Assembly (NCBI GenBank): GCA_964019335.1
Contig: OZ025684.1
Coordinates: 62,001 to 126,000 of the forward strand
Direction of reading: 5' to 3'
Length of the DNA stretch: 64,000 nucleotides
Source of the DNA: Diplonema japonicum
Lineage: Eukaryota > Euglenozoa > Diplonemea > Diplonemida > Diplonemidae
Shown: positions 20,229 to 29,977 of the stretch, one piece after another
Layout: every line of letters begins with the position of its first letter
Position numbering within the stretch: position 1 is the first letter of the stretch
Notes under the pieces: generated by a model
Database searches by the model: none
What the model was told of the DNA's origin: nothing
The model's input: the letters and a program-made list of their open reading frames with translations, nothing else
Translations under genes and position numbers: made by a program

Positions 20229-22169
20229 TCATCTTTTTGAATAACACACCGCACCTACCGGACCAGCCCTCCAGGGACACTCCTGGTAAAACCAGGCCTG
20301 ACCCCTTTGCTCTCGAATGCGTGGGCGTGCCACCATTTTGCATAGAAGAACATAGAAACCGTTCTTGCTGCGAATGGCAATCCTCCATTCGGTGACCTTA
20401 GCGATGGAAAGCAGCTTCATCCACAACAGGTCGAATGAATTCCATGTCCCGTCAAACTGTCCTATCAAGCTTTGCACCGCCATGCCGTTCATCAGGGCCT
20501 CATCGAACCACTGGAGCGTGGCACTGACAGCTGGTTCCACTAGTGAGTCACGCCACTTTGAGTGGACTTCGTTAATGTTCGTAACCGCACTGTCAAAGGT
20601 CTCTCCAATTGACTTGTTCCCAGCGCTGTTTGCGTGATCCTCCGCCTGCTGCCCTGCCCACACTGCCAGGACGAAGGCAGTCGAGGAGGCTATCACCGTG
20701 ATAGTGAACGCCGTCGACAAGGAAGCGAACCTCAACGACACAGTGAACGACTGTCTTGCCCCCGTTGTAACCAATCTTCTTGACGCTGCGCCCATTCATG
20801 TACAGCACCCACCCTATGAACAAGAGCACTACAAAGCCAACCCCCAATAGAATACTGGCGTCCCACTCGCTCATGTTACTCCCTAGCGCCGCCTGGGAAA
20901 GTGACTCCGCTTCGTCTGACTTCTCAGGCTGGTACACTTCGGCTTTTTTCATCTCAACTTCCTCCAGCTGCATGGTGAACCTCACAGGATCGGAGGCTCC
21001 CAACCCTTGTGTTGTTCTGCTTCCATAGCCGACATAAAGTCCTTGTAAGATGTGACATCCACAGAGTGCACGGGGATGTTGATGAGGCGGCTGCTTCCCT
21101 CCAGGCCGAGGGTCAGAGGTGAATCCCTGACCCGAGGACCCCAGAGGCTTGCGCTTCTAAGACAGACGTGTAATACAGACATTTGTGAGGGGCTTTCATC
21201 ACGACAACCATGCCGCTAAACGGCGCGAAGTCCAACTTGTCGCATCCGTCGTTTGCAGAGAGATACACGACGTTTAGAATAGAAGAGGGGACAGTGAAGT
21301 AGTTCGAAGTCTTGGAAGGGAGAAGGTTGTTCCCACGGAGGCAGACCTGAACGGATGAGAATATGCGGGCGATGGAGGAACATCTGCTGCAGACTCTGTT
21401 GCGGGCTGTTCGGTTAGCGCAGTGAGCCAGGTCGAGCTGCGACATTGCCAAGCCGCAGTTGTCGACAGATGCAGGGGGCAGGCTCAGAGGGGTGTCGCAC
21501 GAGAAACGAAGCTTCCCCCTCACATGCTGCCCTGCGTCTAGCATCTTTAGGAGGAAGTCACCTTCGCCCTTTGGGATAGTCCCAGACGGGATGTCCTGAC
21601 GTGGGTGCGTGCCATGCATCAGATGAAGCTGATCCTCAACCGTGTTTGCAATGACACTGTCGACGAGATACCCCGCCAAACCACCTGCATCAGCAATGTT
21701 GTGGAACTTCTCAAAGAACCGACAGCCGCCCCTCCCCACCAGCGCGAGCTTGCCATTGTAGTTCTTGTCCATAAAGTCCGTCGCATTGCAACCCCTGCGG
21801 CTTACATCCAGCTCCGTGATCGGTCCTTTTCCCACAGCAATGATTTCCTTCTCCACCAAGTAGTGGGTGATCCAACCCGATATGACCAGATGGGACACTT
21901 GGTGTGAAAGCGTTGTCAAGAATCGTTAACCTCAAGCCACTCAGCTCAGCAGGATACGTGATTTCCAAATGATAAGGGCTGTTCGTGTAGCAGCTCTCCG
22001 CCTGCTGCCAGTGTTCGTTGTGACAAAGTTCTTGCCCCTTCAACCCATATAATGAATCCCCAAAGGACACACCGGAACGCTTGTACACACAGTTCGAGAT
22101 CTTCACACTGCACTGCGGGAAGTCAGCCGCGACAAGCGGGATTCCTAGTAGCCAGATTGCGCAGGACAT
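20229..22169 (-). pseudogene. Frameshifted receptor: PA domains, transmembrane helix, truncated sensor
   Basis: It starts at an ATG (22169) with a clear signal peptide (MSCAIWLLGIPLVAA). A CATTCTTTTTTTCAG acceptor-like sequence lies 5 nt before that ATG. A protease-associated-type domain follows (ALVGRGGCRFFEKFHNIADA), then a second PA-like unit (MVVVMKAPHKCLYYTSVLEA, then INIPVHSVDVTSYKDF), then a transmembrane helix (ILLGVGFVVLLFIGWVLYM). A second hydrophobic start and helical sensor (FTITVIASSTAFVLAVWAG) resemble the N terminus of the receptor at 58777-61348. Reading through needs frame changes near 21880, 21120, 21000 and 20760, the last in a five-G run. The 3' end lacks the rest of the receptor. 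No GT-AG intron repairs these breaks, so I call a pseudogene; sequencing indels are the alternative. Confidence 0.6.
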
Positions 22170-22535
22170 GTATTCTGAAAAAAAGAATGCATAACGAGAA
22201 AAGGCAACGATTTAAAACAAAAAAAAGAAGAGAAAAGGAAAGCACGGGCCGAAAAGGAAAGCACAAAATAAGCCTTGCTAGAAAGCAAGGGGAACATAAA
22301 TTCAAAATGTTAATGCAGGGGAAAGGGGGGCTGACCGCGCCGGCACTAAAAGCTGTCGCGATCTTAGGAAGGCCATAGTATGTGACACAGCGGCCACCTC
22401 CTTCGATGTAACAAGGGACTCTCTGCTGAGAGCGATGCTAACTAGCGCCATTCATAGTGAAGTCAGGTTTCCCCGTGTGTACGGCATAAAAACGAGTTTC
22501 CCATTGATCTCTTGTCACTGGTATGTCTAGTCTTC

Positions 22536-23012
22536 TTAATTTATCATAAACGAGAGCTTGCTACGTTTCCTGGACGAAGGCGAAGGGGTGCCAGGCATCT
22601 GCTGTTGCACGGCAATTGCAGCTTCTAAATTCCCAATAAACCCGTTCAAATACTCGCAATACTCTTGGGCTGAGGACCCTATTTCCTCCACCCTCGCACT
22701 GACAGCGTCGTGGAGGTTCTGCTGGCTGGCCTCAATGTCCCGTAGGACAAGAGCCTCAACCTCCTCCAGCAATTGTACATTCTGTTGGACTCGAGGGGCG
22801 ATCACGGTCAGAGCAGGGATATGATACGCCGAAATCTGTAACTCGATAATCTCTGTGCTGCTTGCACTGCCGTGATTCTTAGAGTCATCGCTATTCCTTT
22901 CAGGACGTTTCAGGTTTACGGCACTACCAGGGACTAGTCTTGATAAAAAGCCAATACCCAGCGTCCCCTGTTGTTTCGGGTGTGACATATTTTCTTTTTT
23001 AAAACTAAACAT
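22536..23012 (-). CDS. Small predicted coiled-coil protein, unknown function
   Basis: This encodes 158 residues from the ATG at 23012; a second ATG at 22988 gives 150. I recognise no family. The N-terminal third is polar and Ser-rich. The middle is helical with Leu/Val heptads (VQQNVQLLEEVEALVLRDIE, then SARVEEIGSSAQEYCEYL) and should form a coiled coil. The C terminus is basic and Ser/Pro-rich (SPSSRKRSKL), resembling a nuclear localisation signal. Only about 70 bp separate it from the end of the channel gene upstream. Confidence 0.55.
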   Translation of the reverse strand: MFSFKKENMSHPKQQGTLGIGFLSRLVPGSAVNLKRPERNSDDSKNHGSASSTEIIELQISAYHIPALTVIAPRVQQNVQLLEEVEALVLRDIEASQQNLHDAVSARVEEIGSSAQEYCEYLNGFIGNLEAAIAVQQQMPGTPSPSSRKRSKLSFMIN

Positions 23013-23083
23013 ACCTCACGCATAGACTTCACCTTGAACAAAGAACGCATGGACGACGACGTTCTCTTCTGTAGTATGCATTT

Positions 23084-25348
23084 TTATTTCTTTCTTTTCT
23101 TTTTTCTTTTGTTATTCGGACACACCATAACGTTAGGGGATAGCACAACCGAACTGGCTTCCGACTTCTGATCATCTATTTCTAAAGGCGCGCAGAAAGA
23201 AGGCACTTTAATCTGCTTTACGATAGGAGGGTTTAGGTCTGTGGAAACGGGAGTAGGAGGGGTAACAAAGGCTTTGGGAGAGATGATTCCATCGGAAGAG
23301 GACGATAGGCTGACAACATCCGACAAATGGAGGCTACCCCTATGGTTTATCGACCGTCCCTCATTTATAGTTGGGCGGTTTCTAGACACGTCTAACTCTA
23401 TCTTCGTCTGCGAGGCCAAAAGACCCCTTTTAGAGGCCTCTAGTTCCATCCGCTCCTTTAGGTCGCCAAAGCTGTCTTGAACGATCTGAAAATCAACAGT
23501 AAGTAGAACAAATAAGTCGCAATAGCTTAAAGAACGAACGGTTGCGGAGCGAGGTGCATGCGGTCGCAACAAAGCAAGCTCTCCAAACAGCTCTCCCCGT
23601 GCTAAGATGGTGAGGCTCTTCCATGCCCCACCGCAGGGTACAAGGACGTCAGCATGCCCGTACATTAGTACATACATCTCTTTTCCCAGAGAGCCGTAAG
23701 TGATGAGAGCCTCGTCAGGGTTCGCTGTCTTATGGTCAAGACAATTCGCGAGGGCCAATGTACACTGTAACCCTAAATCATGAAACATCGGGATGGCCTC
23801 GATCACAGTCACCTTGATGTAAAGAAAGACCTCTCTTATGATCGGTGATGGGAGGGCGGTGAGCGACTGCTTCAGTATAGCACAGCTATTCCCACCCAAA
23901 GTGTGGTAGTTGAACGACAGGACCTCCTGCTGGAGGGACGGGGGCACACCGAAGTGAAACATAATCGCCATGGACTTCCGCATGTAATCGTTATTCTGCT
24001 CCTCGATGTTCCCCGTCACCATGATGGCTGACATTTCAGCCATAACATGCCCCTGCAGCAAGAGGCACATTAAACACATCAGCCCTGCAAACAACGTGCA
24101 TTCCAATGAATAGACAATCGGGCCCTGCGTTGTCAGCACTGCCCAATTATAAAAAGCGGAGTACAAATAATGACCGTGCAGCGACGCTGGACAAGCGTCC
24201 GGAACGGTGCAGTTTGCTTCCGCATGTGACTTTTCATTGTGCGATATGAGCATCCTGGAAATGATGAGAACGTGGGCAATGAAGAACATCGTCATCACCT
24301 TTCTGAGCACAGGGACGAGGATGAAGTAGTACTCTACTAGCGCAGGGCCCATTGGGGACATATCGGGAATCTTCAGCATCGAGGGGAATCTCTTTAACGA
24401 GATGAGGTATTTGAAACGGCACAGCTTCCACGCCAACACGCTGAACCTACCACCGTACACAATAAGGTCCAGGGGGAACCCTTGAATGAGATCACTTGCA
24501 AAACAGGTGACGATGTACGCTTTGAAGATAGACCGCCGATCACGAATGAGCTTCATCTCGTACTCTGTCACCGTGTTGAGACGCACGGCAATGTCGATGT
24601 ACTGCACGAAAACCCAGAAGACATCCATTGCAAGGATAGTGTCGGAGTAGGTGTCCAAGAAGAGAAGCACAAGGGTTACAGTGACCCAGTAGTACAGCAT
24701 CTTGATAGTGATGAACACATCCCACCACCTTCTGAACGCATCGTCGGGGGACATAAGCTTATCATCCTCTCGGTTTGTGTTGCTTGTGGTGGTGATGTGG
24801 GATGGCTTGTTGTGCCATGCAGTTGAGCTCTGCACGGAGACCTTTAGATCCTCCCCTTGCAGCATCACCAGTTGTTTTTTCCTTTTGTTTGTCGCCTCGA
24901 GAACACCTAGCAACTGTGAGAATTCCTGCTCCGTGAGGTATTCGTTGCCGTCCAACCCACAGTCAGCAATTGCCTCAGATACCAAATCGTCGTTATCGAG
25001 GTAATGTAGGATGTCAATGCTCGGGAGCTGTGAGCGAAAGTCGGTGAGCTTCACGAGCCCGCTTACTTCGAACAGCCCAAATATCTCTTCATGCGAAAGA
25101 GCGCCCTTCACAGTCACTACTCTGGTCAAGAAGCTCCCCCCTATGTCCTCCAGCGCACCTCCTGTGCGCAGGTCTACATAACTTGTCCTATTATTCTCCA
25201 TCTTCACTTGGACTCCTCTTAACGCCGATTTATGCCTGGGGCTCTGTGTTAAGCAACATCTCTCACCAACATAGCTGCTTTCCAGAGTGGCCGAACTCCC
25301 GCTAGAGCATGATGAAGAGGAGCGTATCCTGCTGATGCTTTCTAACAT
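23084..25348 (-). CDS. Cyclic-nucleotide-binding ion channel (CNG/HCN/EAG superfamily)
   Basis: This encodes 754 residues from the ATG at 25348. The N-terminal region includes an EF-hand-like pair (ADCGLDGNEYLTEQEF). Six hydrophobic segments follow between residues ~210 and 440, with a basic S4-like helix (WKLCRFKYLISLKRFP). The pore loop near residue 406 reads AVLTTQGP instead of the potassium-filter GYG, so selectivity is probably not potassium-type. A C-linker and a cyclic-nucleotide-binding domain follow; its phosphate-binding cassette, GELFGELALLRPHAPRSATV, keeps the Gly-Glu and the Arg that bind the cyclic phosphate. The tail is Ser-rich and basic. It should be a plasma-membrane or flagellar-membrane channel gated by cAMP or cGMP, which fits the cyclase genes at 58.8-64 kb. 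Confidence 0.85.
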   Translation of the reverse strand: MLESISRIRSSSSCSSGSSATLESSYVGERCCLTQSPRHKSALRGVQVKMENNRTSYVDLRTGGALEDIGGSFLTRVVTVKGALSHEEIFGLFEVSGLVKLTDFRSQLPSIDILHYLDNDDLVSEAIADCGLDGNEYLTEQEFSQLLGVLEATNKRKKQLVMLQGEDLKVSVQSSTAWHNKPSHITTTSNTNREDDKLMSPDDAFRRWWDVFITIKMLYYWVTVTLVLLFLDTYSDTILAMDVFWVFVQYIDIAVRLNTVTEYEMKLIRDRRSIFKAYIVTCFASDLIQGFPLDLIVYGGRFSVLAWKLCRFKYLISLKRFPSMLKIPDMSPMGPALVEYYFILVPVLRKVMTMFFIAHVLIISRMLISHNEKSHAEANCTVPDACPASLHGHYLYSAFYNWAVLTTQGPIVYSLECTLFAGLMCLMCLLLQGHVMAEMSAIMVTGNIEEQNNDYMRKSMAIMFHFGVPPSLQQEVLSFNYHTLGGNSCAILKQSLTALPSPIIREVFLYIKVTVIEAIPMFHDLGLQCTLALANCLDHKTANPDEALITYGSLGKEMYVLMYGHADVLVPCGGAWKSLTILARGELFGELALLRPHAPRSATVRSLSYCDLFVLLTVDFQIVQDSFGDLKERMELEASKRGLLASQTKIELDVSRNRPTINEGRSINHRGSLHLSDVVSLSSSSDGIISPKAFVTPPTPVSTDLNPPIVKQIKVPSFCAPLEIDDQKSEASSVVLSPNVMVCPNNKRKKKRKK

Positions 25349-25575
25349 CACCTCCCCCCTTCCCTCCCCCTTTTCTCTTTATTTTTCAAAAGGCCGAAAG
25401 AAAAAAAAAATTAAGAATATAACGCATAATGTTGCTTAACATTTTCTTTTTGCTTTTTTTTCTCTTTTTCTTTCTTTTTTTTTTCTCCCCCCCTTCTTTT
25501 TCCCGATAAAGAGATGAAATAAGCTATATACTGTAGCATTTCCTTCTTTTTTTCTTTTCAGTAGCTAAGCTGGGG

Positions 25576-25694
25576 GAGGAGGCCGGCACGACCATCGAAG
25601 AAGGAGAAACCGCTGCTGAAAGGGGATAGGTGCAGGTAGTGCATGAAAACAAGGGGGCGTCTCACAAAGACTTCCTTTAACTCATATATATATT
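25576..25694 (-). repeat. Family C fragment, inverted copy
   Basis: The complement reads ATATATGAGTTAAAGGAAG, then TCTTTGTGAGACGCCCCC, then CTACCTGCACCTATCCCC and CAGCAGCGGTTTCTCC, matching 28166-28275. In the 28-kb copy this covers the last codons and 3' flank of a retroelement-like ORF, so this is a 3'-end fragment of the same element. Confidence 0.65.
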
Positions 25695-25764
25695 CCTTTT
25701 CTTTCTTGTCAATGGAACAAGGAGAACGACGGTTAAATCACTTAAGTGCTTCTTCAAAAAAAAA

Positions 25765-25808
25765 GAAGATGTCCTTGAAGGGTACCTGCAGTATGTGACA
25801 GGATCGCT
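25765..25808 (+). repeat. PiggyBac 3'-region scrap
   Basis: GAAGGGTACCTGCAGTATGT followed by GACAGGATCGC is homologous to 19896-19940 inside the piggyBac relic and to 58124-58167. Confidence 0.5.
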
Positions 25809-26289
25809 TAACGACAATCAACTATCTAGTGTTTGATCCTTTCTGTCGCGGTGCCCTTTGGCCCATCGTGGTGCCTATTCAGCAGCTTGGGCGTGACCAA
25901 GAGGATGGGTGAATAAAAAAGAATAACTACACATCTGAAAAATTACTCCAACGAGGGGGGCACAATAAAAGGCCTAGCCCTTGTTAGATTATCAAAAACA
26001 TATTTTCAGAATAGTAATTAAAAAAAAAAAAAAAAAGCCATAGTGGAGGTGCAAGAGAACGGACATGTTTCGTTTTCTTTTTTTTTTTCTTTTTTTCCAT
26101 TCTCTTTTCTTGCCCATCCTTGTAGCTCTGTCTCAAAAAAAAAACAACTTTTTTGAAAACTACTTCAACCCCCTACCTCAACAGCAGCATTAAAAAAAAA
26201 AAAAAAGAACTAAAAAAAAAGAAAGAAAGAAAAGAATGGCTTTAATTGCTTCATAAACCACCTGGCGTACGATTAACTTCTTTCGACAA

Positions 26290-26321
<32 letters not shown>

Positions 26322-26333
26322 AAAGTGTAATTT

Positions 26334-27146
26334 TCAAACTTGATGTATCTCCTGTCCTGTATCTGCTTCCGTGTTTGCCCGCATCAGGCTGCGGATGGAA
26401 GCTCCCGTCGTTGGTGTGAACAGAAACTGCAAGCCCCTGCATGGTTCCCCCGTCCGTGGGTGAGGATGCCTTGCTGCAGGGTGTATTCTAGCCATGGCTA
26501 GCCCAGGAACCTGAAGACTCGCAGTTGCCCCCTCACAGAGTAGGGTAACACGTTCAGCCTCCATGTCCAACAAGAACCATAGAGTAGTGCCTGCGGTGGG
26601 CCTTAAGTCAACCTGTTGTGTCACCCCATCAAGGTACATTAAATTGTTGTTATAAAAAACCCCTGACTGGCAAAACTGTGTACTCTCACGGGTAGGGGAA
26701 AATACGAACCCCACCCAGGTTTCATGAAACTGGCTACATGACAAGGAGACACCCCAAGTTACGTTGACCCCCTTAGTCCCTATCTTGGCAGCCACAGATC
26801 TGGGCTCGCCGTCGGGTTTGACTGCAATTGTCCATCCGTTCCAGGCTTGGATGACGCGTACGTGCCGTGGGTCTCCCTCAATGATCTCCCACCCGCCTTC
26901 TCGCATTGCTCCCATCTGCCCTTGCTCCATTTCGACTCGCAGTTCGTCCCCGTCGCAGAATCTCCCCCCCTCCACCCTTTCACTCCCCCTTTGTAGAACC
27001 TCGTCTTGCCATATAAGGTCCATCCAGGCTTCCTGAACCCCCATCAAGTCTGCGGCCTTCTTATATACATCCGTCATGGTGTCATCGCTGCCAAGGCATA
27101 GGTCCTGCAAACCCGCTGCTGTGCGAAGGTATACGGTGATGCTCAT
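26334..27146 (-). CDS. Ubl-like N terminus plus SPRY-like domain protein
   Basis: This encodes 270 residues from the ATG at 27146 (MSITVYLRTAAGL). Upstream is a 30-base A run read as poly-Lys, so I exclude it. Residues 1-75 have a ubiquitin-like layout (two strands, helix DVYKKAADLMGV, IWQDEVLQRG turn, DELRVEM strand). Residues ~85-255 look like a SPRY/B30.2-type beta-sandwich: WGVSLS, an aromatic-rich WVGFVFSPT strand, then a 'VFYNNNLMYLDG ... TTLWFLLDMEAERVTLLCEG' stretch, the usual order of the SPRY core. SPRY domains bind protein partners, often for ubiquitin ligases. No RING or F-box is present, so a ligase role is not supported by this protein alone. Confidence 0.6.
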   Translation of the reverse strand: MSITVYLRTAAGLQDLCLGSDDTMTDVYKKAADLMGVQEAWMDLIWQDEVLQRGSERVEGGRFCDGDELRVEMEQGQMGAMREGGWEIIEGDPRHVRVIQAWNGWTIAVKPDGEPRSVAAKIGTKGVNVTWGVSLSCSQFHETWVGFVFSPTRESTQFCQSGVFYNNNLMYLDGVTQQVDLRPTAGTTLWFLLDMEAERVTLLCEGATASLQVPGLAMARIHPAARHPHPRTGEPCRGLQFLFTPTTGASIRSLMRANTEADTGQEIHQV

Positions 27147-27149
27147 TTT

Positions 27150-27186
<37 letters not shown>

Positions 27187-27968
27187 TGGACAGGATGGGT
27201 AGAGGAATGGTAAAAAAGAAAACCCTGTGAAGTTAAAAAAAAAAAAAAAAAAAAAGAGGCCACAAAAAAAAAAAAAAAAAAATACCGTACTTCTTTTTTT
27301 TTCTTTCTTTATTTGGAACAATGCCCCGACCCCGACATACAAAGAGCTCTCGAGAGCCAGGCGCAATAGGGTGAACCCAGGTCACCGTAGGAATCAGCGA
27401 ATCGCCGCAAGAATGCCTTACAATGGTATATAACTTCTTTTTTTTTCTTACGATGGGAAAAAACAGGGGGGGGGGGGAAAGAAAGTAACAAGAAAGGAAG
27501 GAGAAAAGCATGATATTGAGGCAAGGGAGAACCTCAAGGGTAGCAGGGGGAACGCTTTTTAATTCTTTTTTCTTTTTTTTCATATAGCGGATAAGGTTAG
27601 GGAGGTCTTGTGAAGTAACGAAGAAAGCAACGCCAAGAAATTGTTAGGAGGAAAGTCTGTCTGAAAGCGCGATGATTGGGCAGAATACGATAAAGAAAAG
27701 CTTTGTTCTTCCTTTTGTCACCGATACAAAAGATGATCTCTCGCACACAAGAGGACAAAGAGAAGTCTCGGATATTCTCAAGGGCCCTAAGGGGGAGGGG
27801 CCACGTTGAGAAAATGTCAAGGAGAGGGAAAGGGGAAAAAAAAAAAAAAAAAAAAAAAAAGAATAGAAACTTTTCTATTGTAGACACATAATGCGTTCTG
27901 CTGCCTTCAGAGTTCCTTTCCTCTATCTTCTTGGCGGAAAGATGGAAGAGAGTAACACGAAAAAAAAA

Positions 27969-28002
<34 letters not shown>

Positions 28003-28216
28003 ACAAACGCCTCACCAGTTTCTCGAAGGTTTAATGTCTGCAGGTAGAGTGGAAAGTCACAGATAGAATGGAGTATTGAAGGGGGCTTTTGGTGTAGGGG
28101 GGAGGCGCCACGAACGGCGACAACTGTGATTGAGAAAATGCTTTTTTAAAAAATAAAATAAAATAATATATATGAGTTAAAGGAAGTCTTTGTGAGACGC
28201 CCCTTGTTCTCATCTT
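27147..28216. other. Homopolymer-rich spacer
   Basis: No believable gene. Several A or T runs of 17-30 bases (27153-27185, 27236-27254, 27838-27860, 27972-28000) and an 11-base G run near 27468. The open frames are products of these tracts. Confidence 0.5.
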
Positions 28217-28275
28217 CTACCTGCACCTATCCCCTTTCAGCAGCGGTTTCTCCTCCTTTGGTGGTCTTGCCGGCC
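28166..28275 (+). repeat. Family C end, overlapping a pseudogene 3' end
   Basis: ATATATGAGTTAAAGGAAG followed by TCTTTGTGAGACGCCCC and the complement of the last codons of the retroelement-like ORF. It matches 25576-25694 (inverted) and 17828-17870. The first ~16 bp are also the 5' end of SINE-like family A. Confidence 0.65.
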
Positions 28276-28990
28276 TTCTCCCCAGCCTGGCCGCTCTTTC
28301 TCTTCGTTCTCTCGCCCATTGTCCTTTCAACGCCTCTAGGTCATGCTTGGTCTTCGGTGATGCAAATATCGCCCTCCTGTTCCATCCGATCACCGCCTTT
28401 GTCCTCCCGATGGATCGTAGTGTGTGCACCCTTGTGCACGGCTCAGCTGGGAAGGCCCTCCTTCCTTTCACCTTCTTCAGTACCCTCCCTAGCTCCCATG
28501 TGTGCCAGATCTTCTTCATCAGTCCATGCAATCTCCTCGCTTTCCCCGCACCAGCCTGCTTCGCCTTCCCTTCTTCGTTGGCCGCCACGTAGACCAGGAG
28601 GTCCAGCTTGGTCAGCTGTCCCTTTCAGGCCTCGCCTCTTGGCTCTGAGATCCCCCGCAGGGTGACTCCCAGCGCCTTGAGTGCCTTCACCGTCTCGTTC
28701 TTGGCGTCCGCTTGCACCTTCGCCCACCCGTCCTCCTCGGATGCGGCTCTCCACCAGATGGCTCGCAGTACGATCGTGCTGCTGCTGCTGCTGTCGTTGT
28801 CGTCGTCCTCGTCCATCCACTTCTCCCGCACCTCCTGCACCTGACGAGAAGGCCATTCCCTTCGCCGTCACCTTCTGCGCTTGCACCGGCTTCCCTGACC
28901 TCGCCGTTCGCGCCACCTGCACCCACGATGATGATGCTGCCTCCTTCTGGGGAGTTTGCTCCCCAGAAGGAGGCAGCATCATCATCATGG
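28217..28990 (-). pseudogene. Retroelement-like ORF (relative of the 154-1605 gene), broken
   Basis: On the minus strand, one frame reads from a run of Met codons (about 28990) through SSSWVQVARTARSGKPVQAQ. Near 28845 the homology passes to another frame: QEVREKWMDEDDDND, then LRGISEPRGEA, an in-frame TGA at 28625-28627, and GQLTKLDLLVYVAANEEG. In the gene at 154-1605 the matching position is TGG (RGEGWDGKLTKMDLLVY), so the stop is a nonsense change. The tail (RRAIFASPKTKHDLEALKGQ ... LLKGDRCR) is basic. Its 3' flank is a dispersed repeat (family C). A 28-bp perfect hairpin covers the first codons. It is probably a dead Gag/ORF1-like gene. Confidence 0.55.
28927..28986. repeat. Perfect 28-bp inverted repeat with 4-nt loop
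   Basis: The arms 28927-28954 and 28959-28986 are exact reverse complements (GATGATGATGCTGCC... against ...GGCAGCATCATCATC) around the loop TTTG. It should extrude as a cruciform or fold as a strong RNA hairpin. Confidence 0.9.
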
Positions 28991-29523
28991 GAAATAAAAA
29001 AAGGGAAACAAAGAACATCGTATAGCGACAATAAAATTATCGTTTTTTTTTTCTGTGCTTTTTTTTTTTTTTTTCTTGGACGGATAGAGTTCAGGAATAA
29101 GTTAGTTCTCCCATTCTCTTATCAAATATTTATCCCCCCCCCCCCCTGCGATCGAAAAAAAGAATATTGCGGTCGGGAAAAAAAAAGAAGAGTAAAAAAA
29201 AAAAAAAAAAAAAAGGCTACTTTCTCATCACCGATTGTTTTAAATTGTTGATTAAAAAAAAACTCGATAAAATTTCAGTGTGCATGGGGGTGCTCACTGT
29301 TCAGGTAGAAATTCACACTAATCGGTCACCGTTCTGCGGTTGCTGTCTGGTGCCTGCGGTGTAAAAAAAAGAAAAAAAAGACAACTCCGGTATGACCAAA
29401 TCAATAAGCGGCAGAGAAACAAGCTTTTTTCTTTTTTTCTTTTTCTCTTTTCTTTTTTTTTGCCTTCGTTCCCGAGTCATATATTCTCTTTTTCCCTTCA
29501 AAAAAAGCAAAAAAAAAAAAAAT

Positions 29524-29839
29524 TGATGATTTAAAGGAAGCCGGTGGGGGCACCCTGCACAAGCACCATTTACTTGATTACAGGGGGCGCACCTCGGCCT
29601 AGCTGTAGCTTCTTCTGCGTTCCGCGTCGTGTCCTTAATGCGTGCGGTGTGCAGCTCAACCCCAGCCGGGGCGCCCCGGGTAACCATGATTCTGAGCCCG
29701 TGTAGTTTGCTGCCTGTTCGCCACCCAGAGCATCTGCTTCTTCCACTTGGGCGCTACCGGTGATGACCGACGGGGAGGTCAACAGCGAACAACACATCTG
29801 ATGTACTTCTTTATATTTCCATGTTATCCCCACCACCTG

Positions 29840-29872
<33 letters not shown>
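29524..29872 (+). repeat. SINE-like family A, copy 1, with poly-A tail
   Basis: About 315 bp plus a 33-base A run. Shared blocks with 42711-43023 are CCCTGCACAAG, CTTGATTACAGGGGGCGCACC, TTCTGCGTTCCGCGTCGTG, TCCTTAATGCGTGCGGTG, GTTTGCTGCCTGTT, AACAGCGAACAACACATCTG and a CCCCACCACCT end. It has no coding capacity. The A tail points to retroposition. Confidence 0.75.
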
Positions 29873-29874
<2 letters not shown>

Positions 29875-29977
29875 TCTTTTCTTTTTTAAATTGAGATCAA
29901 AAAAAAAAAAAAAAAAAAACAAAATAAAGCCAGGGTATTGAGCGAACCAAAAAAAAAAAAACCTTAATCCTTTTTCT

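Larger units (their letters stand above)
25349..26333. other. Spacer with repeat fragments
   Basis: It contains pyrimidine and A/T tracts, a family C fragment (25576-25694, inverted relative to the others) and a piggyBac-like scrap (25765-25808). I see no gene. Confidence 0.5.
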
